Below are positions 52,408 to 60,684 of a stretch of DNA of 64,000 bases, one piece after another. Position numbers and translations under genes: made by a program. The stretch is from contig NZ_JAGFBV010000007.1 in the NCBI RefSeq assembly GCF_017948595.1, forward strand, positions 62,001 to 126,000, given 5' to 3'. The stretch's first letter is position 1. Every line of letters begins with the position of its first letter. The notes under the pieces are model-generated. The model worked only from the letters and a program-made list of their open reading frames with translations, was not told where the DNA came from and made no database searches. Source of the stretch: Flavobacterium geliluteum. Lineage in GTDB: Bacteria > Bacteroidota > Bacteroidia > Flavobacteriales > Flavobacteriaceae.

Positions 52408-53840
52408 CCTATGAAATCTTATCTTATTTTGTAGATGCCTACAGGATTTTTATTGCTGTGTTTTCGGGTACCTATATATTGTTTTATGTGGTACTTTCTT
52501 TTTTGTCTTATTGGGCGATTGTAGATCATTTGCGTTTTCAAAAATATTTAGAAGAAGAAGTTTTAATTCGCTCTAATTATTTACTAGGCGTTTCTGTTGT
52601 TGCGCCTGCTTTTAATGAGGGTTTGAATATTGTTTATAATGTAAAATCATTATTTTCGCTCACGTATCCAAAGTTCGAAATTATCATTGTAAATGATGGC
52701 AGCACAGATGATACTTTAGAAAAACTAATAACCGAATTTGATCTCGTTAAAATTGATTTTTATTATCAGGAAAAAATAAAAACACAGCCTGTACGAGGTC
52801 ATTACAAGTCAAAAAATCCAATTTATTCTAAATTATTAGTTGTTGATAAAGTAAACGGAAAAAGTAAAGCCGATGCCTCAAATGCGGGTATCAACTCGTC
52901 TAAATATCCTTTGTTTCTGTGTACCGATGTGGATTGCATTTTAAAACCCGACACTATTTTAAAACTTGCAAAACCATTTATGGAAAATGATACCCGGGTG
53001 ATTGCCATTGGTGCAGGGATTAGAATTTCGAATTCCTGCGAAATAAAAGAAGGTTTTTTATATAAAATACATTTCCCAAAAGAATGGTATCCGAGATTTC
53101 AGGAACTGGAATATGTTCGCTCATTTTTGTTTGGAAGAATGGCGTGGAGCCAGATAAATGGACTGTTATTGGTTTCGGGAGGATTAGGAATGTTCGACAA
53201 AGAAATTGCCATAAAAGCCGGAGGATATTGGCATCAGTCGTTAGGAGAAGACATGGAACTCATTACCCGAATGCGAAAATACATGCACGATCGTAAAGAA
53301 GAGTTTTTGATAAAATACATTCCAGAATCGCTTTGCTGGACTGAAGTTCCTAGCACCAGAGAAATTTTATTGCGACAGCGTACACGTTGGGCAAGAGGAT
53401 TGGTACAGACGCTTTATTTGCATCGAAAAATGTTTTTTAACCCCAAGTACGGAAGAACTGGTTCTCTTGTTCTGCCTTTCTTTTTTCTATTTGAATTTTT
53501 GGTACCCATTATCGAATTTTTGGGCATTTTATCGCTGGTGATAAGTTACTGCTTAGGAATGATGAATCTAAATTTTCTGTTGGTAGTAAGTGCAACAGTC
53601 TATTTATTTTACTTAAGCATCACAACGATCTCTATTCTTATTGATGAAATTTTATATAAAAGTTATGCAAATTACAAAGAACTTCTTATTTTACTTGGAA
53701 TGGCAATGATTGAGCCTCTAATTTACCATCCCTTGACAGTTTATGCATCACTAAAAGGCTATGCCCACTTTTTTATGAAAAAGGAACAAAAATGGGGCGT
53801 AATGATCCGAAAAGGTTTTGATACACCCAATAAATCATAA
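52404..53840 (+). CDS. Processive family 2 glycosyltransferase (PgaC/BcsA/YaiP-like)
   Basis: 478 residues. One N-terminal helix, a GT2 domain and three or four C-terminal helices. Catalytic features are VVAPAFNE, NDGSTDD (Asp98), TDVDC (Asp175/Asp177), GEDMELITRM for the acceptor Asp and RQRTRW, the Q(Q/R)xRW motif of processive synthases. It should polymerise a UDP-sugar and pass the chain through the inner membrane. No PilZ domain is attached, so c-di-GMP control is not indicated. The downstream YaiO-like gene mirrors the yaiP-yaiO pairing of E. coli. Confidence 0.92.
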   Translation: MTYEILSYFVDAYRIFIAVFSGTYILFYVVLSFLSYWAIVDHLRFQKYLEEEVLIRSNYLLGVSVVAPAFNEGLNIVYNVKSLFSLTYPKFEIIIVNDGSTDDTLEKLITEFDLVKIDFYYQEKIKTQPVRGHYKSKNPIYSKLLVVDKVNGKSKADASNAGINSSKYPLFLCTDVDCILKPDTILKLAKPFMENDTRVIAIGAGIRISNSCEIKEGFLYKIHFPKEWYPRFQELEYVRSFLFGRMAWSQINGLLLVSGGLGMFDKEIAIKAGGYWHQSLGEDMELITRMRKYMHDRKEEFLIKYIPESLCWTEVPSTREILLRQRTRWARGLVQTLYLHRKMFFNPKYGRTGSLVLPFFFLFEFLVPIIEFLGILSLVISYCLGMMNLNFLLVVSATVYLFYLSITTISILIDEILYKSYANYKELLILLGMAMIEPLIYHPLTVYASLKGYAHFFMKKEQKWGVMIRKGFDTPNKS

Positions 53841-53847
53841 TTAAAAA

Positions 53848-55107
53848 ATGAATTTTTTAAAAATTATTTACAGTCCAACTTTTTTACTTTTTATTCTTTT
53901 GCTTTCTGGTCATACTGCAAAATCACAAAAAGTAGATACAGACAGTCTTTTGACCGTCATTGTGAAAGACATGAAAAACAATCCTCCTAATTACAAACTT
54001 AATCTGGAGAGGGGTTTGTTAGGTAAAAAATTAGCGCCTGACTATCTGGATTATTATTTGCTTTTAGGACGCAATCACGAACTTTTACAACAAAAAGACA
54101 GCGCTCGTTATTATTACAATTACGTGATCGATAAAAATCCAAAATATGAGGATGCTTTTGCTTATATCATCAATTTGGATTTGGAGGAAAAAAAATATGA
54201 TGAAGGATTGATGATCGCCAATAAAGCGATTGATCTTTATCCCGAGAACAAAAACTTTCAATTGAAACGAATTGCTTATTATTCCTCACAAAAGGATACA
54301 AAAAATGAAGAGAAAAGTCTACAATCTATAAAGGAAAAATTTCCGAATGATCCCGAAATACAGCAACTTTTGGTCAATTTATATTCTGAAATAAACTCAG
54401 ATATACTTGGTATTTATTATAATTTTACTTCTATAAGTCGCGATGCTGTGGGCCCCTGGCATCTGGCAAGTGCCAATTACATCAGACAAAGAAAGTGGGG
54501 AAGTTTAGTAGGCAGAATCAGTTATGCCAATCGATTTTCTCAGTCCCAAAGCATTGCCAATGGAATTCAATACGAAATTGAGTCTTACATTAACACTGGC
54601 AAAAAAAGCTACTCCTACTTTGATGCGGCATACAGTTCTGATTTGGCTTTTCCAAAACTAAGATTGGCTTATTCTTTTTTTTATAATTTTAAAAATGGCT
54701 GGGAAGCCGATTTAGGTGCACGATACATCAAAGGCAAAGATTCGGAATCAGCTAGTTTTAACGTCGGAGTGGGTAAATATATTGGTTCGGCATGGCTTAA
54801 TTTTAGAACTTATATTCAAAAAGACAATCCTGCTTTTTTGATTAATTCACGCTATTATTTCAAATCTAAGTATGATTATGTATCTCTATTTGGAGGTTAC
54901 GGTACTTCTCCAGACAATAGAACTACTCTGGGAGAATATGAACAAAGGTCTACATTAGAGTCATACCGAATAGGAATTGGCTACTCTGTTACTTTTTCTA
55001 AACATTATATTGGTGGCTTTTTGGCGTCATTCAATAAGCAAGAATATGTTCCCGGATTGAACCAAAATGAGTTAGAATTAGGTTTTTCGCTTCAATATAA
55101 ACTTTAG
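53848..55107 (+). CDS. YaiO-like outer-membrane beta-barrel protein with TPR region
   Basis: 419 residues. Signal peptide ends AKSQ (~26). Residues ~55-165 form two or three TPR-like helical pairs (DYLDYYLLLGRNHELLQQKDSARYYYNYV in part: RNHELLQQKDSARYYY). The last ~240 residues are a barrel with SYANRFSQSQSIANG-like strands, ending in a strand with QYKL. YaiO/PgaA-like proteins export polysaccharide across the outer membrane. It starts 7 bases after the GT2 gene. Confidence 0.82.
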   Translation: MNFLKIIYSPTFLLFILLLSGHTAKSQKVDTDSLLTVIVKDMKNNPPNYKLNLERGLLGKKLAPDYLDYYLLLGRNHELLQQKDSARYYYNYVIDKNPKYEDAFAYIINLDLEEKKYDEGLMIANKAIDLYPENKNFQLKRIAYYSSQKDTKNEEKSLQSIKEKFPNDPEIQQLLVNLYSEINSDILGIYYNFTSISRDAVGPWHLASANYIRQRKWGSLVGRISYANRFSQSQSIANGIQYEIESYINTGKKSYSYFDAAYSSDLAFPKLRLAYSFFYNFKNGWEADLGARYIKGKDSESASFNVGVGKYIGSAWLNFRTYIQKDNPAFLINSRYYFKSKYDYVSLFGGYGTSPDNRTTLGEYEQRSTLESYRIGIGYSVTFSKHYIGGFLASFNKQEYVPGLNQNELELGFSLQYKL

Positions 55108-55111
55108 TCGT

Positions 55112-57328
55112 ATGAAAGCTAAAACACTAAATAGCTGTTATTTATTATTAATTTTAATGTTTTACAACACTAAAACAATGGCGCAGTCACAAATTATAAT
55201 CACCAATCAAAATGCGATCATTGCTGCTGCCAAAAACACACAATCAGCTGCCCTAATTCTAAAAAATAATTTAGACAAAGCGTTTAAAGCGTCTTTCAAA
55301 ATAAACCCAACAACGGTAGCCGGTAACTCCGAAATTGTTTTAGAAATTACTAATTCCGATAATGAAATTCAAAATCAAAATGAATTTATTATCAAAAGTG
55401 ACACTAAATCAATTTATTTAAAAGCCAAAAACGAAAAGTATTTGCGATATGCTATTTACACACTTTTAGAAATGTGGGGGTTTAGAAAATATACTGCAGC
55501 TGAGACATTTATACCAAGATTGGAACAAATTCTTTTTGATAAAAATTATACCAAAAAGATCAAACCCGATTTTGAATACCGCTCTTTATTATATCCAGAT
55601 GCGTATGATCCTGATTTTAGAGACTGGCACAAACTCGACTGGCAGATAGACGATTTTAGCCTTTGGGGACATTCTTTTTACACACTTGTACCCGCAAAAG
55701 ATTTTTTTAAAGACAATCCGAAGCTTTTTGCTCTTTACGAAGGGCAACGCAACACCGAATCACTTTGCATGACCAATGATACTGTGGTGGAATTGATTAC
55801 TGAAAAAATGAAGAAAATCATTGCTCAAAATCCTAATGCAGCGTTTTTTTCGGTGAGTCAGAATGATGATGTTGTCTATTGCGAATGTTCAGAATGTAAA
55901 GCGCTGAATGCAAAATATGGTGGTCCTCAAGGTTCTCTTTATTCTTTTTTGAATAAAATAGCAACACAGTTTCCTACCACAAAAATTACAACACTAGCCT
56001 ATTTACACACTCAAAAACCACCCTTAAATCTCAAAATAGAACCCAATATTTATACTCTTTTTTGCCCAATAGAATTAGATCGCGGAAAACCATTGAACAG
56101 CCAAAATTCGGCCTCATTTATAAAAACACTTGAAAACTGGTCTGCTACTTCTCCTCATCTATATCTTTGGGATTACAGCGTACAATTTGCTAATTATTTT
56201 TCTCCTTTCCCTAACATTCATACTTTTTCTGAGAACTACAAAACCTTCAAAAAAAACAATGTAAAAGGATTATTTGTTCAGGGTTATGCAGATATTTTGG
56301 GAGATTTTTCAGAATTAAGACAATACCTGTTAGCAAAACTGCTTTGGGATACTTCTATAGATATTGAAGCAACAACGGCTGATTTTTTAAGGGGATTTTA
56401 CGGAAAAGCAGCTCCTTTTATCAATCAATATTTAAATCTTTTGGCCGAAAACCAGACCAAAAGCAATACTTACCTCGATATTTATTCAGGTCCTGTGCAA
56501 TCCCGAAATACTTTTTTAACTCCGGAAGCGATTACAGAATATGATCATTTGTTAGAAAAAGCTTCTGTTGCTACAGAGGAAGATCCTATACTGAATGCCA
56601 GAGTTTTAAAATTAAGATTAGCTTTAGAATATGTGTTTTTTGAGCAATCTAAATTTTATGGCAAAAACCAACATGGCATGTTTGTCGTAAATGAAAAAGG
56701 AGAGAAAGAAGTTAAGCAAGGGTTAACAAACAGAGTTTTAAATTTTACAAAAGCGTGCAATGATTTGAAAATTTACGAACTAAGCGAAGGTGGTTTATCC
56801 CCGGACGATTATTATGAAGAATGGCTGGAGATTGCAAAAAATACCACTTCGCATTTGGGTGAAACTTTAAAAGTAAATTTTATAACACCTCCCTCAAATG
56901 ATTTTGAAGGCAAAGGATCAGAAAGTTTAGTAGATGGAAACCGCGGCTACAGAGATTTTAACATCAACTGGATAGGCTGGTACGATACAAATCCAGAGTT
57001 TGAGATTTTGACGCAAAACTTAGATTTTACTCGGCTTAAAATTAATTTTCTGGAAGATCAAAGGCACTGGATTTTTCTGCCAAAAGCAATAAAAATTTAT
57101 GGTTATAAAAATCAAAATTGGGAACTTATCAAGCAATACGATTTTGAGAGTTTTACAGAAAACTATGAAACTAAACCAAAGTCTTGGCAATTAACAGACC
57201 AAAGCTTTAAAAACTTTATAAAAATTAAGGTATTGATTGAAAATCAAACACAATTACCGGACTGGAGGAAAAGAAAAAATAAAAAACCAATGGTAATGAT
57301 AGATGAAATAGAACTTTATAAAAAGTAG
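55112..57328 (+). CDS. DUF4838 protein with discoidin-like C-terminus
   Basis: 738 residues with a signal peptide (to ~25). Residues 25-150 resemble the N-terminal domain of alpha-glucuronidases; the DUF4838 domain covers roughly 150-450 with LYPDAYDPDFRDWHKLDWQ in part (FRDWHKLDW), SVSQNDDVVYCECSECKAL in part (YCECSECKAL) and FVQGYADILGDFSELR in part. About 590-738 looks like a galactose-binding (F5/8 type C) beta-sandwich. It is probably a periplasmic or surface enzyme that trims or modifies the polymer made by this operon; the reaction is unknown. It starts 4 bases after the barrel gene. Confidence 0.8.
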   Translation: MKAKTLNSCYLLLILMFYNTKTMAQSQIIITNQNAIIAAAKNTQSAALILKNNLDKAFKASFKINPTTVAGNSEIVLEITNSDNEIQNQNEFIIKSDTKSIYLKAKNEKYLRYAIYTLLEMWGFRKYTAAETFIPRLEQILFDKNYTKKIKPDFEYRSLLYPDAYDPDFRDWHKLDWQIDDFSLWGHSFYTLVPAKDFFKDNPKLFALYEGQRNTESLCMTNDTVVELITEKMKKIIAQNPNAAFFSVSQNDDVVYCECSECKALNAKYGGPQGSLYSFLNKIATQFPTTKITTLAYLHTQKPPLNLKIEPNIYTLFCPIELDRGKPLNSQNSASFIKTLENWSATSPHLYLWDYSVQFANYFSPFPNIHTFSENYKTFKKNNVKGLFVQGYADILGDFSELRQYLLAKLLWDTSIDIEATTADFLRGFYGKAAPFINQYLNLLAENQTKSNTYLDIYSGPVQSRNTFLTPEAITEYDHLLEKASVATEEDPILNARVLKLRLALEYVFFEQSKFYGKNQHGMFVVNEKGEKEVKQGLTNRVLNFTKACNDLKIYELSEGGLSPDDYYEEWLEIAKNTTSHLGETLKVNFITPPSNDFEGKGSESLVDGNRGYRDFNINWIGWYDTNPEFEILTQNLDFTRLKINFLEDQRHWIFLPKAIKIYGYKNQNWELIKQYDFESFTENYETKPKSWQLTDQSFKNFIKIKVLIENQTQLPDWRKRKNKKPMVMIDEIELYKK

Positions 57329-57331
57329 AAG

Positions 57332-57703
57332 ATGAATAATGACGACGGAAAAAAAATAATGATCATTGAAAATGACGACATGACACTTGAAATTTTAAAA
57401 TTTATTCTACAAAAAGAAGGTTATAAAATTAGTGTCGCAAAAGAAGGCATAACCGCCATTGAGACTATTGGCAGTATTATGCCGGATTTGGTTATTACAG
57501 ATATCATGATTCCGCTAAAATCTGGCCTAGAAGTGATTGATTATATCAAAAAAAATCATAAGCAAATACCTGTCATTGCATTATCTATTTTGGGCGAAGA
57601 AGAGCGAACAGTAGAGCAAGCCTTTTTGTTAGGAGTAGATGATTTTATTACAAAACCATTTAATCCAAAAGAGCTTTTATTGCGAATAAAACGTTTTTTG
57701 TAG
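57332..57703 (+). CDS. Single-domain response regulator (CheY-like)
   Basis: 123 residues, receiver domain only. The phospho-acceptor is Asp57 in VITDIMIP; the acidic pair NDD (14-16), Ser85 in ALS and Lys108 in TKPF complete the active site. With no output domain it must act by protein contact. Being the last gene of the synthase operon (3 bases after the DUF4838 gene), it may switch the HEAT protein or the synthase. No histidine kinase is encoded nearby. Confidence 0.92.
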   Translation: MNNDDGKKIMIIENDDMTLEILKFILQKEGYKISVAKEGITAIETIGSIMPDLVITDIMIPLKSGLEVIDYIKKNHKQIPVIALSILGEEERTVEQAFLLGVDDFITKPFNPKELLLRIKRFL

Positions 57704-57788
57704 GTTTTGAAACGTCCTTTTTGCGAAATAGTAATCGTATAAACTCCCCTAATTTGTAACAGTTACACATTTTTCAGCTATTTATAGC

Positions 57789-57796
57789 TATCTTTG
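57789..57796 (+). promoter_or_regulatory. -7 box of the DEAD-box helicase gene
   Basis: TATCTTTG fits TAnnTTTG, 17 bases before the first ATG. No TTG at the best -33 spacing. Confidence 0.5.
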
Positions 57797-57807
57797 CACA
57801 AAATTTA

Positions 57808-59166
57808 ATGCAAATGAGCACTTTCGAAAAATTCAATCTCCCAAAATCTTTACAAAAAGCAATCGATGAATTGGGATTTGTTACCCCAACACCTATTCAG
57901 GAAAAATCATTTTCGGTGATTATGTCTGGGCGAGATATGATGGGAATTGCGCAAACCGGTACCGGAAAAACATTTGCCTATTTGTTGCCTCTTTTAAAAT
58001 TATACAAATTTACGCCTACCAATACTCCTAAAATTGTAATTTTAGTTCCTACGCGCGAACTTGTTGTTCAGGTAGTCGAAGAAGTAGAAAAACTGACAAA
58101 ATACATGTCGGTGAGTACGCTTGGTATTTTTGGTGGTGTGAACATCAATACACAAAAAAAAGCCGTTTACGAAGGTGTTGATATTTTGGTAGGAACTCCG
58201 GGTAGAACTATGGATTTGGCTTTGGATGCTGTAATTCGCTTTGACGAAACTCAAAAATTAGTAATCGATGAGTTTGACGAAATGCTAAATCTTGGCTTCC
58301 GTACACAATTGACTGCTCTTTTGGCCATGATGAAAACCAAACGTCAGAACATTTTATTTTCGGCGACCATGACAGACGAAGTAGATGCTGTTCTGAATGA
58401 CTTTTTTGATTTTCCCGAAGAAGTTACACTTGCTGCCTCGGGAACTCCGCTGGAAAATATTACTCAAATTACTTATAATGTTCCTAACTTTAATACAAAA
58501 GTTAACCTTCTGAAACATTTGTTAAACACAAACGAAAGCATGGAACGTGTTTTGGTTTTTGTCAATAATAAAAAGATTTCGGACATGCTTCACGATCGCA
58601 TCGAAGAAGATTTTGAAGGTCAGTTCGGGGTAATTCACTCCAACAAATCTCAAAATTATCGTTTGAGCACGATGGCAGAATTTCAAGAAGGCAATCTTCG
58701 CGGTTTGATTACTACCGATATTATGGCGAGAGGTTTGGATATTTCGAATATTTCGCACGTTATCAATTTTGAGCTTCCTGAATTTCCGGAATTGTATATG
58801 CACAGAATTGGTCGTACAGGTCGTGCAGATGCGACAGGAACAGCCATTAGTTTTATCACAGCCCGTGAAGAAGAATTTAAAATTGAAGTGGAAGTATTAA
58901 TGAACAGAGAGCTTCCGATAGCTGATTTTCCTGAAGAAGTTGAGATTTCGTCCAAATTGATCGAGCCGGAAAAAGACAAACAGCCAATTAAGTTTTTAAT
59001 GAAAAAAGTAAAACTTAGCGGTGATGGAGCCTTTCATGAAAAAGACAAAAAAAATAAAAAGATAAATCTTGGCGGTCCTTCAAAAACCAAAAAGAAAACA
59101 CATGGTTCTGTCAATAGAAACATGTTGAAAACCCGAGATAAAAAAAGAAAAGATAGTAATAAATAG
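57808..59166 (+). CDS. DEAD-box RNA helicase with DEFD variant
   Basis: 452 residues; two ATGs (57808 and 57814) are possible starts. Motifs: Q motif TPTPIQEKS, Walker A AQTGTGKT, PTREL, then DEFD in place of DEAD (VIDEFDEML), SAT, and ARGLD and HRIGRTGR in the second RecA domain. A basic C-terminal tail (about 380-452) rich in Lys resembles those of RhlE/CshA-like cold-induced helicases. It unwinds short RNA duplexes in ribosome assembly or RNA decay. Asp-Glu-x-Asp is kept, so activity is expected. Confidence 0.92.
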   Translation: MQMSTFEKFNLPKSLQKAIDELGFVTPTPIQEKSFSVIMSGRDMMGIAQTGTGKTFAYLLPLLKLYKFTPTNTPKIVILVPTRELVVQVVEEVEKLTKYMSVSTLGIFGGVNINTQKKAVYEGVDILVGTPGRTMDLALDAVIRFDETQKLVIDEFDEMLNLGFRTQLTALLAMMKTKRQNILFSATMTDEVDAVLNDFFDFPEEVTLAASGTPLENITQITYNVPNFNTKVNLLKHLLNTNESMERVLVFVNNKKISDMLHDRIEEDFEGQFGVIHSNKSQNYRLSTMAEFQEGNLRGLITTDIMARGLDISNISHVINFELPEFPELYMHRIGRTGRADATGTAISFITAREEEFKIEVEVLMNRELPIADFPEEVEISSKLIEPEKDKQPIKFLMKKVKLSGDGAFHEKDKKNKKINLGGPSKTKKKTHGSVNRNMLKTRDKKRKDSNK

Positions 59167-59187
59167 TTTTTTTTAAAGATTCAAAGG

Positions 59188-59252
59188 CTCAAAGTTACAG
59201 AGGTTCAAAGTCGTTTAAACTTTTATCTTTCTGTAATTTTGAGTCTTTTTTT
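59188..59252 (+). terminator. Terminator of the helicase gene, made from intergenic repeats
   Basis: CTCAAAGTTACAG (59188-59200) pairs with CTGTAATTTTGAG (59231-59243) with one G-U pair, then TCTTTTTTT. The left arm lies in a CAAAG/GGTTCAAAG repeat tract (59175-59212) of the dispersed CTAAG family. Confidence 0.72.
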
Positions 59253-59301
59253 ATGGGTTTTCTTAAAATCTTAGTCACTCAGAAGCTTTGTCCCTTAAAA
59301 A

Positions 59302-60414
59302 TCATATTTTTGTAAAAACCAATCCAACTGGAGAACACAATTCGATTTTCTTACCTGTATCTTTTAACTTTCCTGTTGTTTTGTCTCTTTTAAAAATGGA
59401 GATATTATTTGTATATTGATGCGCTACTAAAAGATAACTCCCCGTAGGATCCATCGAAAAATCTCTCGGCCCTTTTCCTAAACTACTCACCTGCTCTACC
59501 AATTCTACAGCACCATTTTTTTGTATTTTATAGACCGAAATAGCATTCACATCTGCACGGTCTGACACGTATAAAAATTTTCCGTCAGGCGAAATTTTGA
59601 TTGCAGCGCCACTTGTACCACCTTGAAAATCTTTTGGTAATATACTGGTTTCTGCTATTTTTTTCAGGCTACCGTTTTTATCATAACTAAAAGTGGTTAG
59701 AGTAGCATCTAATTCCTGAATCAAGTACACAAACTTTCCATCTTTACTAAATGTCAAGTGTCTTGGTCCGCTTCCGGGTTTTACATCGATACTTTCTTTT
59801 AATGTTAGCACTTCATTTTTAGAATCCGCATTGTATTTGTATATAAAAACTTTATCCAGACCTAAATCATTCGATAAAACAAACTTTTTATCTGGCGAAA
59901 AAACAACCATGTGCACATGCGCTTTTTCCTGACGTGCCGTATTTGGACCTTTGCCATCATGCTGAAGAAGTTGTTGTACGGTAGAAATACTTCCATTTGG
60001 ATTTTTCTTAAAAACAGCAATACTACCGCCAGAATAATTTGCGATGATAACATTTTTGTCATCATTTATCAAATGGCACGGATCATCTCCAAGAGTTTCA
60101 TTTTTGTTTAATAAATCTACTTTTCCAGATTTCGAATTGTAACCAAAAGCACTTGCAGTACTTTGAGTTCCGTTTTCATTTACGGCATAAATAAATTTGT
60201 TGTCTGCCGAAACCGACAAATAACTTGGGCTCAACACATTATCTGAAGAATTTTTTAATTTAAAATCACCCGAAACAGCATTAAACTCGTAAACATAGAT
60301 TCCGTTACTCTGGCATTTATTAGTATAAGTTCCGACCAATAAATTGAATTTGTTCTGTGCCTGCAAAGTCGTAATTGCAAAAGCTGAAAACAATACAATA
60401 TATAATTTCTTCAT
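59302..60414 (-). CDS. Secreted lactonase-family beta-propeller protein
   Basis: 370 residues with a signal peptide ending LQAQ (~19). Seven similar blades carry SPDGKFLYVSDRADV-like phrases and the family motifs NLLVGTYTNK, GSGPRHLTFSKDGKFVY in part (GPRHLTFSKDG) and GKGPRDFSMDPTG. It belongs with Pgl-type 6-phosphogluconolactonases and fungal CMLE-like lactonases; export argues against the pentose phosphate role. No partner genes nearby. Confidence 0.9.
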   Translation of the reverse strand: MKKLYIVLFSAFAITTLQAQNKFNLLVGTYTNKCQSNGIYVYEFNAVSGDFKLKNSSDNVLSPSYLSVSADNKFIYAVNENGTQSTASAFGYNSKSGKVDLLNKNETLGDDPCHLINDDKNVIIANYSGGSIAVFKKNPNGSISTVQQLLQHDGKGPNTARQEKAHVHMVVFSPDKKFVLSNDLGLDKVFIYKYNADSKNEVLTLKESIDVKPGSGPRHLTFSKDGKFVYLIQELDATLTTFSYDKNGSLKKIAETSILPKDFQGGTSGAAIKISPDGKFLYVSDRADVNAISVYKIQKNGAVELVEQVSSLGKGPRDFSMDPTGSYLLVAHQYTNNISIFKRDKTTGKLKDTGKKIELCSPVGLVFTKI

Positions 60415-60626
60415 AATTTATAATTTTGTTTTTGAAAGGCTAAAATAGGTAATAATATGTTTTGGAAAACTATTTTTTGTTACAAATGAACTTTGAAAAG
60501 TTACATTATTCGGGTATGATTTTACTATTTTGAAATACAATAGTTACCTAAAATTTTATTTCTTTTCTGAATTCAATGTTTGTACATAATCTCTTCTAGA
60601 ACTGATAAGGTTTGACTAAAAATTTG

Positions 60627-60634
60627 TATTTTTG
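60627..60634 (+). promoter_or_regulatory. -7 box upstream of the BatA-type gene
   Basis: TATTTTTG, an exact consensus match 51 bases before the start at 60685. The nearest TTG (60612-60614) is too close (12 bases) for a canonical -33 box. Confidence 0.42.
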
Positions 60635-60684
60635 GCCTGTATCTTCACAAAAATAAAACGTAGTGAAGTAAAATCGAAGCCAGA

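Noticed and set aside
59302..60414. Cytosolic 6-phosphogluconolactonase (pgl)
   Set aside because: A clear signal peptide implies export, so a pentose phosphate role is unlikely.
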